Counted from the first letter of the stretch, positions 21,920 to 31,705 are shown. The stretch is 64,000 bases of DNA from Chionoecetes opilio (GCA_016584305.1 JACEEZ010022506.1:2501-66500), one strand, 5' to 3'. Numbers and translations are program-made. Notes: a model not told the origin generated them from the sequence alone.

Positions 21920-22719
21920 TGTAATGTGAGAAAATGGGTTAATCCCTCATGATTGACGAAGAGTTTACGTTGAGTGGTGAGAGTAAAGTAATATATAAAT
22001 GTCTAGTAATTAAATGCTCGCAATTTTCCTTCACTCCTCAGTTCTTAATCAATAGATATAGGTGCCGACAGTATTTTGTGCCCGCGGTCGCTAGTGACGT
22101 CACGGCAAGAAAAGAAGGGAAGGAAGGGAGAAGGTAGCCATATTTTTTCTCTCTCTCACCAAGCCTTGCCTCGACAACACGTGTAGGGAGTTGTGTCTTA
22201 CAACCCTTTTCAAAGGGTTTTGGAGCGGAGTGAGCTGAGTGAGCTGAGTGACCATGAGGGGGTGGTTTAGCCCATGAGGGGGACCCACGTGTGAGCTGAT
22301 GGTGTGTGTGAGCTGAGCTGAGCTGAGTGGATGACCGTGGACACACCAGTGTTCACTCACTAAGGCCATGATTCATCGCGAGTGTGTGTGTGTATAGGTA
22401 CTTTACACAGTGACAGTGGGGTAAAGGAATTCTTGGGTTTTTGTTAAACACGAGTGAGAGTCGCATCGTGTCGGGGATTATTTAGTGCAGTGATTTATGT
22501 TTGTGAAACCTTAGGTTAAGTGGGGATGTGAATACTGGCCCATCAGTATGTGATAATATACAGAAACCCTGTTAACGAGTCGTTTATTAAGTCCCAGCTA
22601 TACTCACATATTCTCTAAATCATAATTTTTTTTTCCACTTATTGTGGGTGGTGGCAGCGTAATCGCCAGGTTTGTGGAGCCCTTCGAGTTAACATCAAGC
22701 TATAAGGGGGGGCGCTACA
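21920..22719 (+). repeat. 3' LTR of the Gypsy element
   Basis: Starts TGTAATGTGAG and ends GGGGCGCTACA. It is 28 bp shorter than the 5' copy because of small deletions. The GTGAGCTGATGGTGTGTGTG phrase, present as a duplicate in the 5' LTR near 8398-8430, is present only once here. Confidence 0.92.
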
Positions 22720-22723
22720 TATG

Positions 22724-23339
22724 TATTGCAGATTTACATAATTATACTACCTCAACTACCCTGGCGTCTCTCTACATCCTCACGAAACCACAGTTTAACT
22801 TTCCAGCATATACATTGATTGAAACGTGTGTTACTGAACATTACTCATCCACGGCTCTCAGGGGTGAGTACCTATGTGAGTAGAATTACTCGCGAAAAGT
22901 GAAAAACCAGAACATAAATACTGTAAAGAAGTCTTATACACTTGTGCTTGATAGAGAGTGACTGTGTACGGATGTTGAATAAACTAAAATACTTTTCACA
23001 ACACACTGGCTGCTACTGCACTAAATCGACAAGAACAAAGCAGCTTATTCCCTTGCACGGTCTGGATCACGTGCTGGACTCGTACGGGTAACGGTTCTCT
23101 GGTGGCATGCCTCTCGGATAAATGGTGCACCGATACCTTTCACCGTTTGCTGTCTTCATGGTTATAGTATTTTTCAGATAAGATTGCAATGATGTCACTT
23201 TAAAATTTATCATTTTACGATTACTATTTTTCATAGCTTTTTTGTGACTCACGTAATATTTTTTTTCTTTTTTCCAGCAGCATTGCCATATTCGCAGCAG
23301 CATGGAGAAGGAGAAGGGATTGACGACACTGTACAGCCG
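22724..23339. other. Unassigned sequence after the LTR element
   Basis: Starts with the interrupted half of the 126-bp tandem unit, then about 550 bp in which I see no gene. The open frame at 22644-22883 starts inside the LTR. Confidence 0.4.
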
Positions 23340-23508
23340 CACGATGGGTAAGGAGCCTAATGCATGATGAGTGATGGTTTTGCTTTTCCGCTGTAGAGGT
23401 AGGTATCTTGTGTCTTATAGATGTACCACGATGGGTAAGGAGCCTAATGCATGATGACTGATGGTCTTGCTTTCCCGCTGTAGAGGCATCTTGTGTCTTA
23501 TAGATGTA
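23340..23508. repeat. 86/82-bp tandem duplication
   Basis: CACGATGGGTAAGGAGCCTA...CTTATAGATGTA occurs at 23340-23425 and again at 23427-23508, differing by a few substitutions and a short deletion (GTAGGTATC versus GCATC). Confidence 0.92.
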
Positions 23509-23681
23509 CAGTCGGGGAAAGGTTAAGGTAGACACTTGGGGCGGGCAAGACTCCAACTTTCCCTAAACACCTACGATATGCTGTATAGGGCTATAATATA
23601 CGATACCACGGCACGTCCCCCCACAGCGGTCTCCCTGCGTCTTCTGTCTCCTTAGCTGGGACACTTCTATTTCACACCTCT

Positions 23682-23685
<4 letters not shown>

Positions 23686-23716
<31 letters not shown>
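23686..23716. repeat. (CA)n microsatellite
   Basis: About 15 uninterrupted CA units. Confidence 0.95.
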
Positions 23717-23718
<2 letters not shown>

Positions 23719-23860
23719 CAGAGGTGGCACCGCAAACGCAAATTCACTTCCGCAAACGCAAATCCGCAAACCCCAATCCTTACGTTCCGCAACCGCAAGT
23801 CCGCAAATTTCTTGAAGTTCACACTTCCGCAACCGCAAGTCCGCAAACCACAAACCATCT
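23719..23860. mobile_element. Candidate hAT element terminus with subterminal repeats
   Basis: CAGAGGTGGCACCGCAAACG is a typical hAT terminal sequence (CAGRG start). It is followed by clustered CCGCAAACGCAAAT and CCGCAACCGCAAGTCCGCAA words, which fit subterminal transposase-binding repeats. A hAT transposase relic on the minus strand lies 0.4 kb farther in. I could not find the opposite end or an 8-bp target duplication. Confidence 0.6.
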
Positions 23861-23952
23861 AGGTGATATTTTCTCTACATATATTGCAAAAATTCAGGTC
23901 AAGCACTTTGTGGTAATAAATGTATATATTATTTAATAAATCACTTATGGCA

Positions 23953-23955
<3 letters not shown>

Positions 23956-24051
<96 letters not shown>

Positions 24052-24080
24052 ATATATAATATATATATAGTATATATATT
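23956..24080. repeat. (TA)n microsatellite
   Basis: Nearly pure TA for about 120 bp with a few interruptions. Confidence 0.95.
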
Positions 24081-24267
24081 AGTATTTTTTTCATACTTGC
24101 CCTTCAGCGTCCCACAAATGTTATAGCTCACATTTTACCTTCCCCTCATTGTGACCACTCACTCAATATATCAACTTATGTGCACACTAAGGGGTAATAA
24201 TAAATATAAGTACACTACACTCCAAATTATATTTCATTGATATATCAGACCCTTAACCTCAGACTCC

Positions 24268-24615
24268 TCATTCAGAGTCCTCTGGTGATAATTCCATATT
24301 GAGCAGGTCCATGTTCCCCTTCATGAAGACCAATCTGTCAAAATGATCAGAGGTCAGACTCGCTCTCTTGGCCTTCATGATGGCCGACCCCTGGGAGAAC
24401 AGTCTCTCCACAGCTGCAGAGCTGGGTATGGCCGTGTTGTACTTAACGAACACATCTACCCAGGCGGCATGGGAAAGAGCTGAAAACATGGCCTGCTCCA
24501 GCAGCTTGTTCCTCTACTTCTCTGAACACCAACTCTCAAGCTCTTTCCCCATCTTATTGGAGAGACGGGTAGAGTTGGTGCCCTCTGTAGCTGTGGGTCT
24601 TGGGTTCATCAAAGC
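24268..24615 (-). pseudogene. hAT transposase C-terminal exon (dimerisation domain), one in-frame stop
   Basis: The minus strand reads WVDVFVKYNTAIPSSAAVER followed by LFSQGSAIMKAKRASL and FMKGN. This is the hAT C-terminal dimerisation domain, in which the A/P-S-S-A-x-x-E-R-x-F-S core is diagnostic. The exon appears to start after a splice acceptor (TTAATTCCAG before 24615) and opens NPRPTATEGTNSTRLSNKMG. A single TAG at 24514-24516 interrupts an otherwise continuous frame ending at the stop at 24268-24270. The upstream transposase exons are not visible. One stop in 115 codons could be a young lesion or a base error. Confidence 0.85.
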
Positions 24616-24900
24616 CTGGAATTAATAGATATATTTGTAATAAATAATATATAAAGTAGAAATTTTATGTAATTGGAGTCAGGAAACGTGAACAGGCGAA
24701 CGTGAGCTGGATTTCGACCGTACGTGTTTGACCGACTTACGCTGTTTTTTTCTGACTTTTGGTGTTAGGTTTTAGGACCTTAGACCTTAAACAGTATCCA
24801 GCCCTGAAATCACCTACGTTGGGTAAATAATAACGTGCAAAATACAGTTGCCAGGAAAAAGGTTTTTACCCGAAAAACTAGGCGATTTTGTATGAGAAGT

Positions 24901-25217
24901 GAGCTTTCCGGCGTCTGGCGGACTTAATGTAGGTCTTACGGCAATGTCGAGGGCACACTTCCGATAGAGTTTTTAGCGCTCTACAACTTGGTTGTCAGTG
25001 AAATTTTTCGAATCTCGAACGTAAGTGGCTTTTCTGTGAGTTTAAAGTGAAATGGAGTGGCTTTCAGGTGAGCTTCGTGGCGTCTGGCGGACTTAGTGTA
25101 GGTCTGAATGAAATTTTGATGCCACATTTCCGATGGAGCTTGTGGCCCTCTACAACTTTGTCGTCAGTGAAATTTTTTGAATCTCGACCGTAAGTGGCTT
25201 TTCTGTACGAAAACCCC
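24901..25217. repeat. About 170-bp tandem duplication
   Basis: GGCGTCTGGCGGACTTAATG...CTCTACAAC...CGTAAGTGGCTTTTCTGT (from about 24911) recurs from about 25079 with moderate divergence. Confidence 0.85.
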
Positions 25218-25274
25218 CTCTGAGCCTGCCCCGCCCCGCCCCGCCCCGCATAAATCTCGCTCTCTATATATATA

Positions 25275-25415
25275 ACTAGCCGAAAAGCCGCCCTCCGGGC
25301 GGACTTTTTGGCTAGCTCCTGCGGAGGGCTATTGGTGGGCCTTCGGCCCACCAAACACAGACTCTCCAGATAGCCCCTTCTAACTTTCCTGAAATCATGG
25401 ATGTAGAAATGTATG
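25275..25415. repeat. Hairpin-headed dispersed repeat, copy 1
   Basis: Opens with a near-perfect hairpin (CTAGCCGAAAAGCCGCCCTC then CGGGCGGACTTTTTGGCTAG). It is followed by GGTGGGCCTTCGGCCCACCA, itself a palindrome, and then CAGACTCTCCAGATAGCCCC. Copy 2 is at 30282-30449. A G/C hairpin next to CTAG recalls a Helitron terminus, but I cannot show both ends. Confidence 0.7.
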
Positions 25416-25640
25416 TGTAACGCGGGAAAATGGGTTAAAACTTTTGACTCATGATTGCCGAAGAGTTTACGTTGAGTAGGAGGGGGTAAAGTAATATATA
25501 AATGTCGAGTAATTAAATGCGTCATTTTCCTTCACTCCTCAGTTCTGAATCACTATATATAAATATATTTTGACATATTTTGTGCCGACGGTAGCTGGTG
25601 ACGTCAGCGGGCCAGGCGAGAAGGAGGCAGGTAGCTATAT
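25416..25640 (+). repeat. Diverged 5' fragment of the same Gypsy LTR
   Basis: TGTAACGCGGGAAAATGGGT, CATGATTGCCGAAGAGTTTA and TTTCCTTCACTCCTCAGTTC follow the order of the first 230 bp of the LTRs at 8018 and 21920, with clear divergence. It joins the hairpin repeat directly at 25415, so it inserted into, or recombined with, that repeat. Confidence 0.8.
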
Positions 25641-25994
25641 TAGTTGTCTTTCGGTCCACGTGTCAGTTGTGTTGTAACAGTAGTTAGAGCAGTTGCATAT
25701 TTAATATACGAGTAACGAATATTGATACAACCGAAACAAACAAAGAAGCCACAATGGTCCATAGATTAGATTTCTACTCAATGCGAGACCTGTGATTGAT
25801 GCTTGGAGCACAAACTCTTGATATTAGGTCTAATTACTGATAACGCCACTCGCATATCGTCCTCAAGAGATTACAGTCTATTTATCTGCTTGGATTTAAT
25901 TGTTGCCATGCATGGGAGAAAATGCCTGCTCGCACAAATACGATGTAGAGAAAGGCAAAAGAAGATATGTGGCCATTTTTTTTAGCCCAATTAG
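25641..25994. other. Unassigned sequence
   Basis: The first part may be further diverged LTR. No gene or other element is supported. The open frame at 25803-25985 has no domain. Confidence 0.35.
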
Positions 25995-26400
25995 GACACT
26001 AATCCACTAGGCCACGCCAAAAAACTGCCAATACCTCATTCTTTTCAAATTTGACTTCGAGTGTAAAATCAGCAGACATATCGATAAATTCGTCACGTTC
26101 AATAGCCGTAAAGTTCCTCAGCCTTGTCAACTAATTCGAAGGGTGATACAATCCAACCGAGATTCTCCGTAGCAATAAAGAGAAGGGAAGTACCTATCAA
26201 CTGCTTCTCTCAGCCTTAGCAAGTGATTTAAAATAAGATCTTTAAGAGCACAGAGATCATTATTTCCTGCTTGATGAAGGAGAAAAGGGAAGTTTGAGAG
26301 ATTGTCTTTATGAACAGCAGACGTCCATGAGCCTAGCTTTCTCTGGAAGCCTTTAATTATGTTAGATGATGACATCATTGTCTCCAGTCTGACGGGCGTA
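25995..26400 (-). pseudogene. hAT-type (ZBED5/FAM200-like) transposase fragment
   Basis: The minus strand from 26378 reads MMSSSNIIKGFQRKLGSWTS and continues LSNFPFLLHQA, LRLREAVDRYFPSL. It resembles the K-A-F-x-x-K-L ... N-F-P-x-L ... F-x-x-R-F block of domesticated and free hAT transposases. After a frameshift near 26120 it continues ERDEFIDMSADFTLEVKF and VLAVFW, matching the L-x-E-x-x-x-L-x-x-D-x-x-L-x-x-x-F ... F-W block that follows in that family. Both halves are in order but in different frames, so this is a relic. Confidence 0.65.
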
Positions 26401-26611
26401 TGAATACAGAATTATCGATACCAGGGATAAGAGAGAAACTCGGTGATATTGAAAAAGAAAAAGATTTTTTTTTTTTCTTCCGAATCTTAGCGGCAGCCTC
26501 ATTCGATCACGCGGAACCGGCACGCCGTTTGAGAACCATTGGTCTATACTCTATACTCTATAGAATGTGCCAAAGAGTACTGTATACAGGAGTCTATGAA
26601 TGTGCACATAT

Positions 26612-26700
26612 AATTATTATTTCCGCGTAGCCGGGGATTCGAACATGCGTTCTCTCGGACCTGATAGATCTCTTGTTTGTAAGCCAAGCGCACTATCAAC
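26612..26700 (-). repeat. tRNA-like SINE head
   Basis: The minus strand contains ATAGTGCGCTTGGCTTACAA (D-arm remnant and anticodon-like CTTACAA loop) and GTTCGAATCCCCGG (box B). The variable region is too long and the acceptor stem is missing. Its left part is repeated at about 27871-27891, next to the second jockey copy. Confidence 0.6.
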
Positions 26701-26720
26701 AAGGTGTTGAGGTATAATGA

Positions 26721-26754
26721 GCAACGTTTCGCCAAACTATTGGCATCATCAGGC
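26721..26754 (-). ncRNA. Hammerhead-like motif 1
   Basis: The minus strand reads CTGATGA, a U, a 5-bp hairpin GCCAA/TTGGC with a TAGT loop, then GAAAC and GTTGC. CUGAUGA-stem-GAAAC is the hammerhead ribozyme core order. One extra U stands between CUGAUGA and the stem, and stem III would be only AC/GU. Short stem III forms are known from Penelope-like elements. Activity is uncertain. Confidence 0.4.
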
Positions 26755-26784
26755 CAAAAAACATTATTACAATAATTACATTGT

Positions 26785-27868
26785 AATTATTCTAGCTAAT
26801 TACAATAATTAGCTATTCTAGCTAATTATTCTTCTGGCATCTAGCTAATAACATCTCTAACAATTTTTCTTCTTCATCTTTCCCTCCTATGCTTCACCTA
26901 GATGGTTCCACAGCTGTCTCATCTATTTTTACAGCTGAACTCTTCGCTCAAACCTTTGCTGGATATTCCACTCTGGTTGATGAAGGGCTTGTTCCTCCTT
27001 CTCCTCCACCCTCTGACTATATTATGCCTGTTATTAAGATCCTTCGTAATGATGTTTTCTTTGCCCTTTCTGGCCTAGATCCTCGGAAGGCTTACGGTCC
27101 TGACGGAGTCCCTCCTATTGTTCTCAAAAACTGTGCTTCTGTGCTTGCACCATGCCTGGTCAAACTTTTCCGTCTTTGTCTATCTACTTCCACCTTTCCT
27201 TCTTGCTGAAAGTTTGCTCACATCCAACTTGTTCCTAAGAAGGGTGACCGTTCTAATCCTTCAAACTACCATCCTATAGCTTTGACTTCCTGCCTTTCTA
27301 AAGCTTTTGAATTTATACTTAATAAGAAAATTCTTAAGCATCTATCTGCTCACAATCTTCTATCTGGTCGTCAGTATGGTTTCTGTAAAGGGCAATCTAC
27401 TAGCGATCTTCTAGCTTTCCTAACTGAATCTTGGTCATCCTCCTTTAGGGGCTTCGGTGAAACTTTTGCTGTTGCCCTTGACATATCAAAAGCTTTTGAT
27501 AGAGTCTGGCACAAATATTCAATTTCCAAACTACCCTCATTCGGTTTCTATCCTTCTCTCTGTACCTTCATCTTAAGTTTCCTTTCAAACCGTTCTATTG
27601 CAGCTACTGTAGACGGACATTGTTCTTCTCCTAAATCTATCAATAGTGGTGTTCCCCAGGGTTCTGTCCTATCACTCACTCTCTTTCTATTATTCATTAA
27701 TGATCTTCTAAGTATAACTCAAAGCCCTATCCACTCCTACGCTGATGATTCTACCCTGCATTTTTCAACGTCGTTTACTAGACGTTCGACTCAAGAGGAA
27801 CTAAGTGATTCACGAGAGATGCCACGACGCCTAACTTCTGATCTTTCTAATTCTGATTNTTTTTTGTT
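26785..27868 (+). pseudogene. Jockey-like non-LTR retrotransposon RT, copy 1
   Basis: One frame runs from 26889 to about 27860 with a single TGA at 27207-27209, where the family expects Trp (C-W-K). It contains the palm fingers and motifs of a jockey-type reverse transcriptase: DPRKAYGPDGVPPIVLKNCA, LVPKKGDRSNPSNYHPIALT, LSKAFEFILNKKI, QYGFCKGQSTSDLLAF, VALDISKAFDRVWH, NSGVPQGSVLS and the catalytic SYADDSTLH. The copy stops at the ambiguous base at 27859. The endonuclease part upstream of RT is missing, so it is 5' truncated. AATTAGC-rich short repeats lie just upstream at about 26766-26850. Confidence 0.93.
27859..27859. other. Ambiguous base at a repeat junction
   Basis: A single N lies exactly where jockey copy 1 ends and the sequence restarts with the 26.68-kb phrase (AGCCAAGCGCACTATC). 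It marks a doubtful join. Confidence 0.7.
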
Positions 27869-27908
27869 AAAGCCAAGCGCACTATCACAAGGTGTTGAGG
27901 TATAATGA

Positions 27909-27943
27909 GCAACGTTTCGCCAAACTATTTGGCATCATCAGGC
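27909..27943 (-). ncRNA. Hammerhead-like motif 2
   Basis: Second copy of the motif at 26721-26754. Here the hairpin between CTGATGA(T) and GAAAC is longer: GCCAAA/TTTGGC with a TAG loop. The extra A pairs with a T that was in the loop of copy 1, so the stem is kept. Confidence 0.4.
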
Positions 27944-27984
27944 TAAAAACATTATTACAATAATTATATTGTAATTATTCTAGC

Positions 27985-29893
27985 TAATTACAAAATTAGC
28001 TATTCTAGCTAATTATCTTCTGGCATCTAGCTAATAACTCTCTAACAATTTTTCTTCTTCATTTTTCCCTCCTATGCTTCACCTAGATGGTTCCACAGCT
28101 GTTCATCTATTTTTACAGCTGAACTCTTCGCTCAAACCTTTGCTGGATATTCCACTCTGGTTGATGAAGGGCTTGTTCCTCCTTCTCCTCCACCCTCGAC
28201 TATATTATGCCTGTTATTAAGATCCTTCGTAATAATGTTTTCTTTGCCCTTTTCGGGCCTAGAATCCCGAAGGCTTACGGTCCTGACGGAGCCCCTCCTA
28301 TTGTTCTCAAAAACTGTGCTTCTGTGCTTGCATCATGCCTGGTCAACTTTTTCCGTCTTTGTCTATCTACTTCCACCTTTCCTTCTTGCTGGAAGTTTTG
28401 CTAAACATCCAACTTGTTCCTAAGAAGGGTGACCGTTCTAATCCTTCAAACTATCATCCTATAGTTTTGACCTTCCCTGCCTTTCTAAAGTTTTTGAATT
28501 TATACTTAATAAGAAGATTCTTAAGCATCTATCTGCTCACAATCTTCTATCTGGTCGTCAGTATGGTTTTCTGTAAGGGCAATCTACTAGCGATCTTCTA
28601 GCTTTCCTAACTGAATCTTGGTCATCCTCCTTAAGGGATTTCCCGGTGAACTTTTGCTGTTGACCTTGACATATCAAAGCTTTTGATAAGGTCTGGCACA
28701 AATATTTAATTTCCAAACTACCCTCATTCGGTTCTATCCTTCTCTCTGTACCTTCATCTTAAGTTCTTTCAAACCGTTCTATTGCAGCTACTGTAGAACG
28801 GACATTGTTTCTTCTCCTAAATCTATAAATAGGGGTGTTCCCAGGGTTCTATCCTATCACTCACTCTCTTTCTATTATTCATTAATGATCTTCTAAGTAT
28901 AACTCAAAGCCCTATCCCTCCTACGCTGATGATTCTACCCTGCATTTCTCACGTCGTTTACTAGACGTTCGACTCAAAGAGGAACTAAGTGATTCACGGA
29001 GAGATGCCACCGAGCGCCTAACTTTGATCTTTCTAAAATTTTTCTGATTGGGGCAAGGCAAACCTTGTTTTGTTCAATGCCTCAAAAACCCAATTTTTTT
29101 CACCTATCTACTCGACAAAACCTACCAGATAACTATCCCCTCTTCTTCAAGACACTTAAAAATCTCCTTCTTCTACAATGAACATTCTTAGACTACCCTT
29201 TTACTAAAATCTGAACCGGAAATCTCACACCTCATCTCTTGCTAAACAGCATCAAAGAAGTTAGGTGTTATGTGGCATCTGCGTCCTTTTTCTTCTACCT
29301 CCCAGTTGCTTGCTCTGTACACGGGCCTTATCCGCCTATGTATGGAGTATGTCTCACACGTTTGGGGGATCCACTCATACAGCTCTCCTAAACAGAGTTG
29401 AGTCAAAAGCTTTTCGTCTCATCAAATCCCCTCCTCTGCTGACTGTCTTTAATCTTTAAATCTCCACCGCAATGTTGCTTCTCTTGCTATCTTCTACCCC
29501 AATCTACCGTTATTTTCATGCTCACTGCTCTTCTGAACTTGCTAACTACATGCCCCCCCCTCCCGCGGCCTCGCTGCACAAGACTTTCTGCTCATTCTCA
29601 TCCCTATTTTTGTCTATCTTCCTAATGCAAGAGGTAATCAGTATCTTTACTCTCTCATCCCTTTCACTGGTAAAATTTGGAACTCTCTTCCTGTTTTCTG
29701 TTTTTTTCCACTTGTCTACGACTTAAATCTTTTCTAGAGAAGAGTGGACAAAACTCTCCCGAGATAAATTGACCCACTCCCCTTTTTTTATTCTCTTACT
29801 GTCTTTTTTATAGGGACTGGCAACTAAATGGGCTTTTTGTAACCTCTTTTTGTTGTGTCCTTTGCCCCGTCCTTTGTGATGTAAAAAAAAAAA
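27985..29893 (+). pseudogene. Jockey-like non-LTR retrotransposon, copy 2 with 3' end and poly-A
   Basis: Repeats copy 1 from about 28070 and then continues past the point where copy 1 ends. It shows the thumb and C-terminal part (for example GGSTHTALLNRVESKAFRLI, encoded near 29370-29428) and a 3' untranslated region ending in a 12-base A run at about 29882-29893. Many one-base indels put the conserved RT blocks in different frames. The lesions are much denser than in copy 1, although the nucleotide identity is high. Confidence 0.9.
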
Positions 29894-30281
29894 CAATATT
29901 TAAAACAGTAAACCCTCTCTAATTCGAACCCGTATGATTCGAATTTCGGATAATTTTTACCTATTTCAGGCCAAGTTCAAAATTTTCACAACTTTCCAAC
30001 TTTCTATAATCAGAACTGAAGTTCAAATTTTCAGAGTTTTTCTGCAGTATTTTCCACCTCCCCCGTGCCATCCACTTCGCGGCCCAGGCTCCACATCGGC
30101 CTCCAACACATTAAACACCTCAAGCACTGAAGATCTTACCTTTCAATCCCCAGAGTGACACCTGCCAGGGGGCTTTCAATAGCGGTCCCCGCACCCTCCC
30201 TACTGAAAACTTCACAATTTTCATTGCTACCAAGATTGCAGCTGCCGAAATTGATCTCTGTGACTATTCTTATTGTTCACT
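29894..30281. other. Unassigned sequence
   Basis: No gene is supported. The open frame at 29934-30158 has no domain. Confidence 0.4.
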
Positions 30282-30449
30282 AGCCGCAAAGCCGCCTCCG
30301 GGGCGACTTTTTTGGCTAGCTCCTGCGGAGGGCTATTGGTGGGCCTATGGCCCACCATCTGTGTTTGGTGGGCCTTTGGCCCACCAAACACAGACTCTCC
30401 AGATAGCCCCTTCTAACTTTCCTGAAATCATGGATGTAGAAATGTATGT
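30282..30449. repeat. Hairpin-headed dispersed repeat, copy 2
   Basis: Same order as 25275-25415: CTAGCCGCAAAGCCGCCTCC, GGCTAGCTCCTGCGGAGGGC, then GGTGGGCC...GGCCCACCA, here with the palindromic phrase duplicated. It ends ATCATGGATGTAGAAATGTA. Confidence 0.75.
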
Positions 30450-30812
30450 ATTAACACCAACCCATTCACATCACCCCCAACCCATTCACTCACCCATTAC
30501 CCATCACCCCCACCCATTCACTCACCCATTACCCATCACCCCCACCCATTCACTCACCCATTACCCACACCACACACCCATTCACTCACCCATTACCCAT
30601 CACCCCCCACCTATTCCCTCACCCATCACCCATCACCCCCACCCATTCACTCACCCATTACCATCACCCTCCACCGACCCATTACCCAATCACACACACC
30701 ATTCACTCACCATTACCCATCACCCCCACCTATTCCCTCACCCATCAACCCAACCCATCACCCCCACCCATTCACTCACCCATCACCCCACCATTACCCA
30801 TCACCCTACATC
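30450..30812 (+). repeat. About 32-bp minisatellite
   Basis: Units of the form CACCCATTCACTCACCCATT followed by ACCCATCACCCC, about ten copies with indels. The open frame at 30361-30990 is Pro/His/Thr-rich only because of this array. Confidence 0.95.
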
Positions 30813-31029
30813 AAGGTTTCCTCAATTCTCGCAACCCACTTTTTTTTCACAATTCTCGCTAATATGGCTACTAAAATTTAAAATAAATAAACGTGATCGG
30901 AATCATCTCATAATTGTGCTTAAAACCTTCCCTGGTCAAGCCGGTTCCAAAACTGTGCCATATGAGGGGATTCCGCCACGGGGGGCGTAACCTATACCAC
31001 ACACACACACTCTTGTTTGTTTTGTTTAG

Positions 31030-31270
31030 AGGATAATGCCTCGGAGCCATAGTGATCTACCGCTGCTGCATATTAGTGTTGGCCGAAGCCACCACCCCGG
31101 GGGGGGGGGGTTACAAACCCCCGGCTGGCACCCGGTACTCATTCACTGCTGGGTGGACAGGGGCTAGGGCTTTAAGAAAGACCACCCATCTATCTTTCGC
31201 TCCGCCCGGGGATCGAACCCTGGACTTCTCGGGTGTAAGCCGAGCGTGCTAACCACTACACTACAGAGTT
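31030..31270 (-). repeat. tRNA-Val-derived SINE
   Basis: The tRNA-like head is 31198-31270 on the minus strand. It has TAGTGTAGTGGTTAGCAC (box A region), an anticodon arm CTCGG/CCGAG around loop CTTACAC (TAC, valine), and GGGTTCGATCCCC (box B). The two outermost acceptor pairs do not match, and no poly-T terminator follows the head, so it is a SINE rather than a tRNA gene. The body continues with AAAGATAGATGGGTGGTC and a C/G run, and ends in a GT-rich tail. I recognise this head-body arrangement as typical of decapod SINEs, from memory. Confidence 0.75.
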
Positions 31271-31536
31271 CCCAAATTCACACACACAGACAGACACACT
31301 TTTGCTTATATTATTATAGAAAAATAACTTGCTGATGACCCTGTATTTCATGCAGCAGAAGTTGTAGCAGCAGGAAATGAAATATTAAGGAGGCAAGAAG
31401 AGGAGTGAAGAGGAGAGGCTTTCTTTGCCCTTTGTCCTTTGTTTACATACCCTTATTGTGGCGCGAGCTGGCAACTCAGTAACGATCCACCTCCCAGATT
31501 TGTAGTGCGGGGGTAGCTTGCAATAAAGTTTTTAGC

Positions 31537-31568
31537 CTGAAGATGCCAATACTTTGGAGAAACGTTGC
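31537..31568 (+). ncRNA. Hammerhead-like motif 3
   Basis: Plus-strand relative of the motifs at 26721 and 27909. The first core box reads CTGAAGA instead of CTGATGA, the stem is CCAA/TTGG, and GAAACGTTGCTCATTA follows unchanged. It lies outside a jockey copy, so the motif belongs to its own repeat family. Confidence 0.35.
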
Positions 31569-31622
31569 TCATTAAACCTCAACACATGTGAAGAAGTGTT
31601 TATCTTGCCCTGAAAACCATCA

Positions 31623-31627
31623 ATATA

Positions 31628-31705
<78 letters not shown>

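Larger units (their letters stand above)
8018..22719 (+). mobile_element. Ty3/Gypsy LTR retrotransposon, full length, with a nested 6.75-kb insertion
   Basis: Two LTRs (8018-8845 and 21920-22719) begin TGTAATG and end GCTACA. A 4-bp target duplication flanks them: tata at 8014-8017 and tatg at 22720-22723. Rejoining the outer flanks gives a sequence matching the neighbouring tandem unit at 7880-7940, so both LTRs belong to one insertion. The internal part holds, in order, an SGNH-hydrolase-like frame, gag, and pol with protease, RT, RNase H and integrase. The last part is split by a TIR element at 14809-21561. Removing that leaves an element of about 7.9 kb, a usual Gypsy size. All frames are broken by stops and shifts. 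Confidence 0.92.

Noticed and set aside
30361..30990. 209-codon Pro/His/Thr-rich frame
   Set aside because: Follows the 32-bp minisatellite; no start context or domain.
31198..31270. Functional tRNA-Val gene (anticodon TAC)
   Set aside because: Outer acceptor pairs fail and the SINE body follows directly without a terminator.
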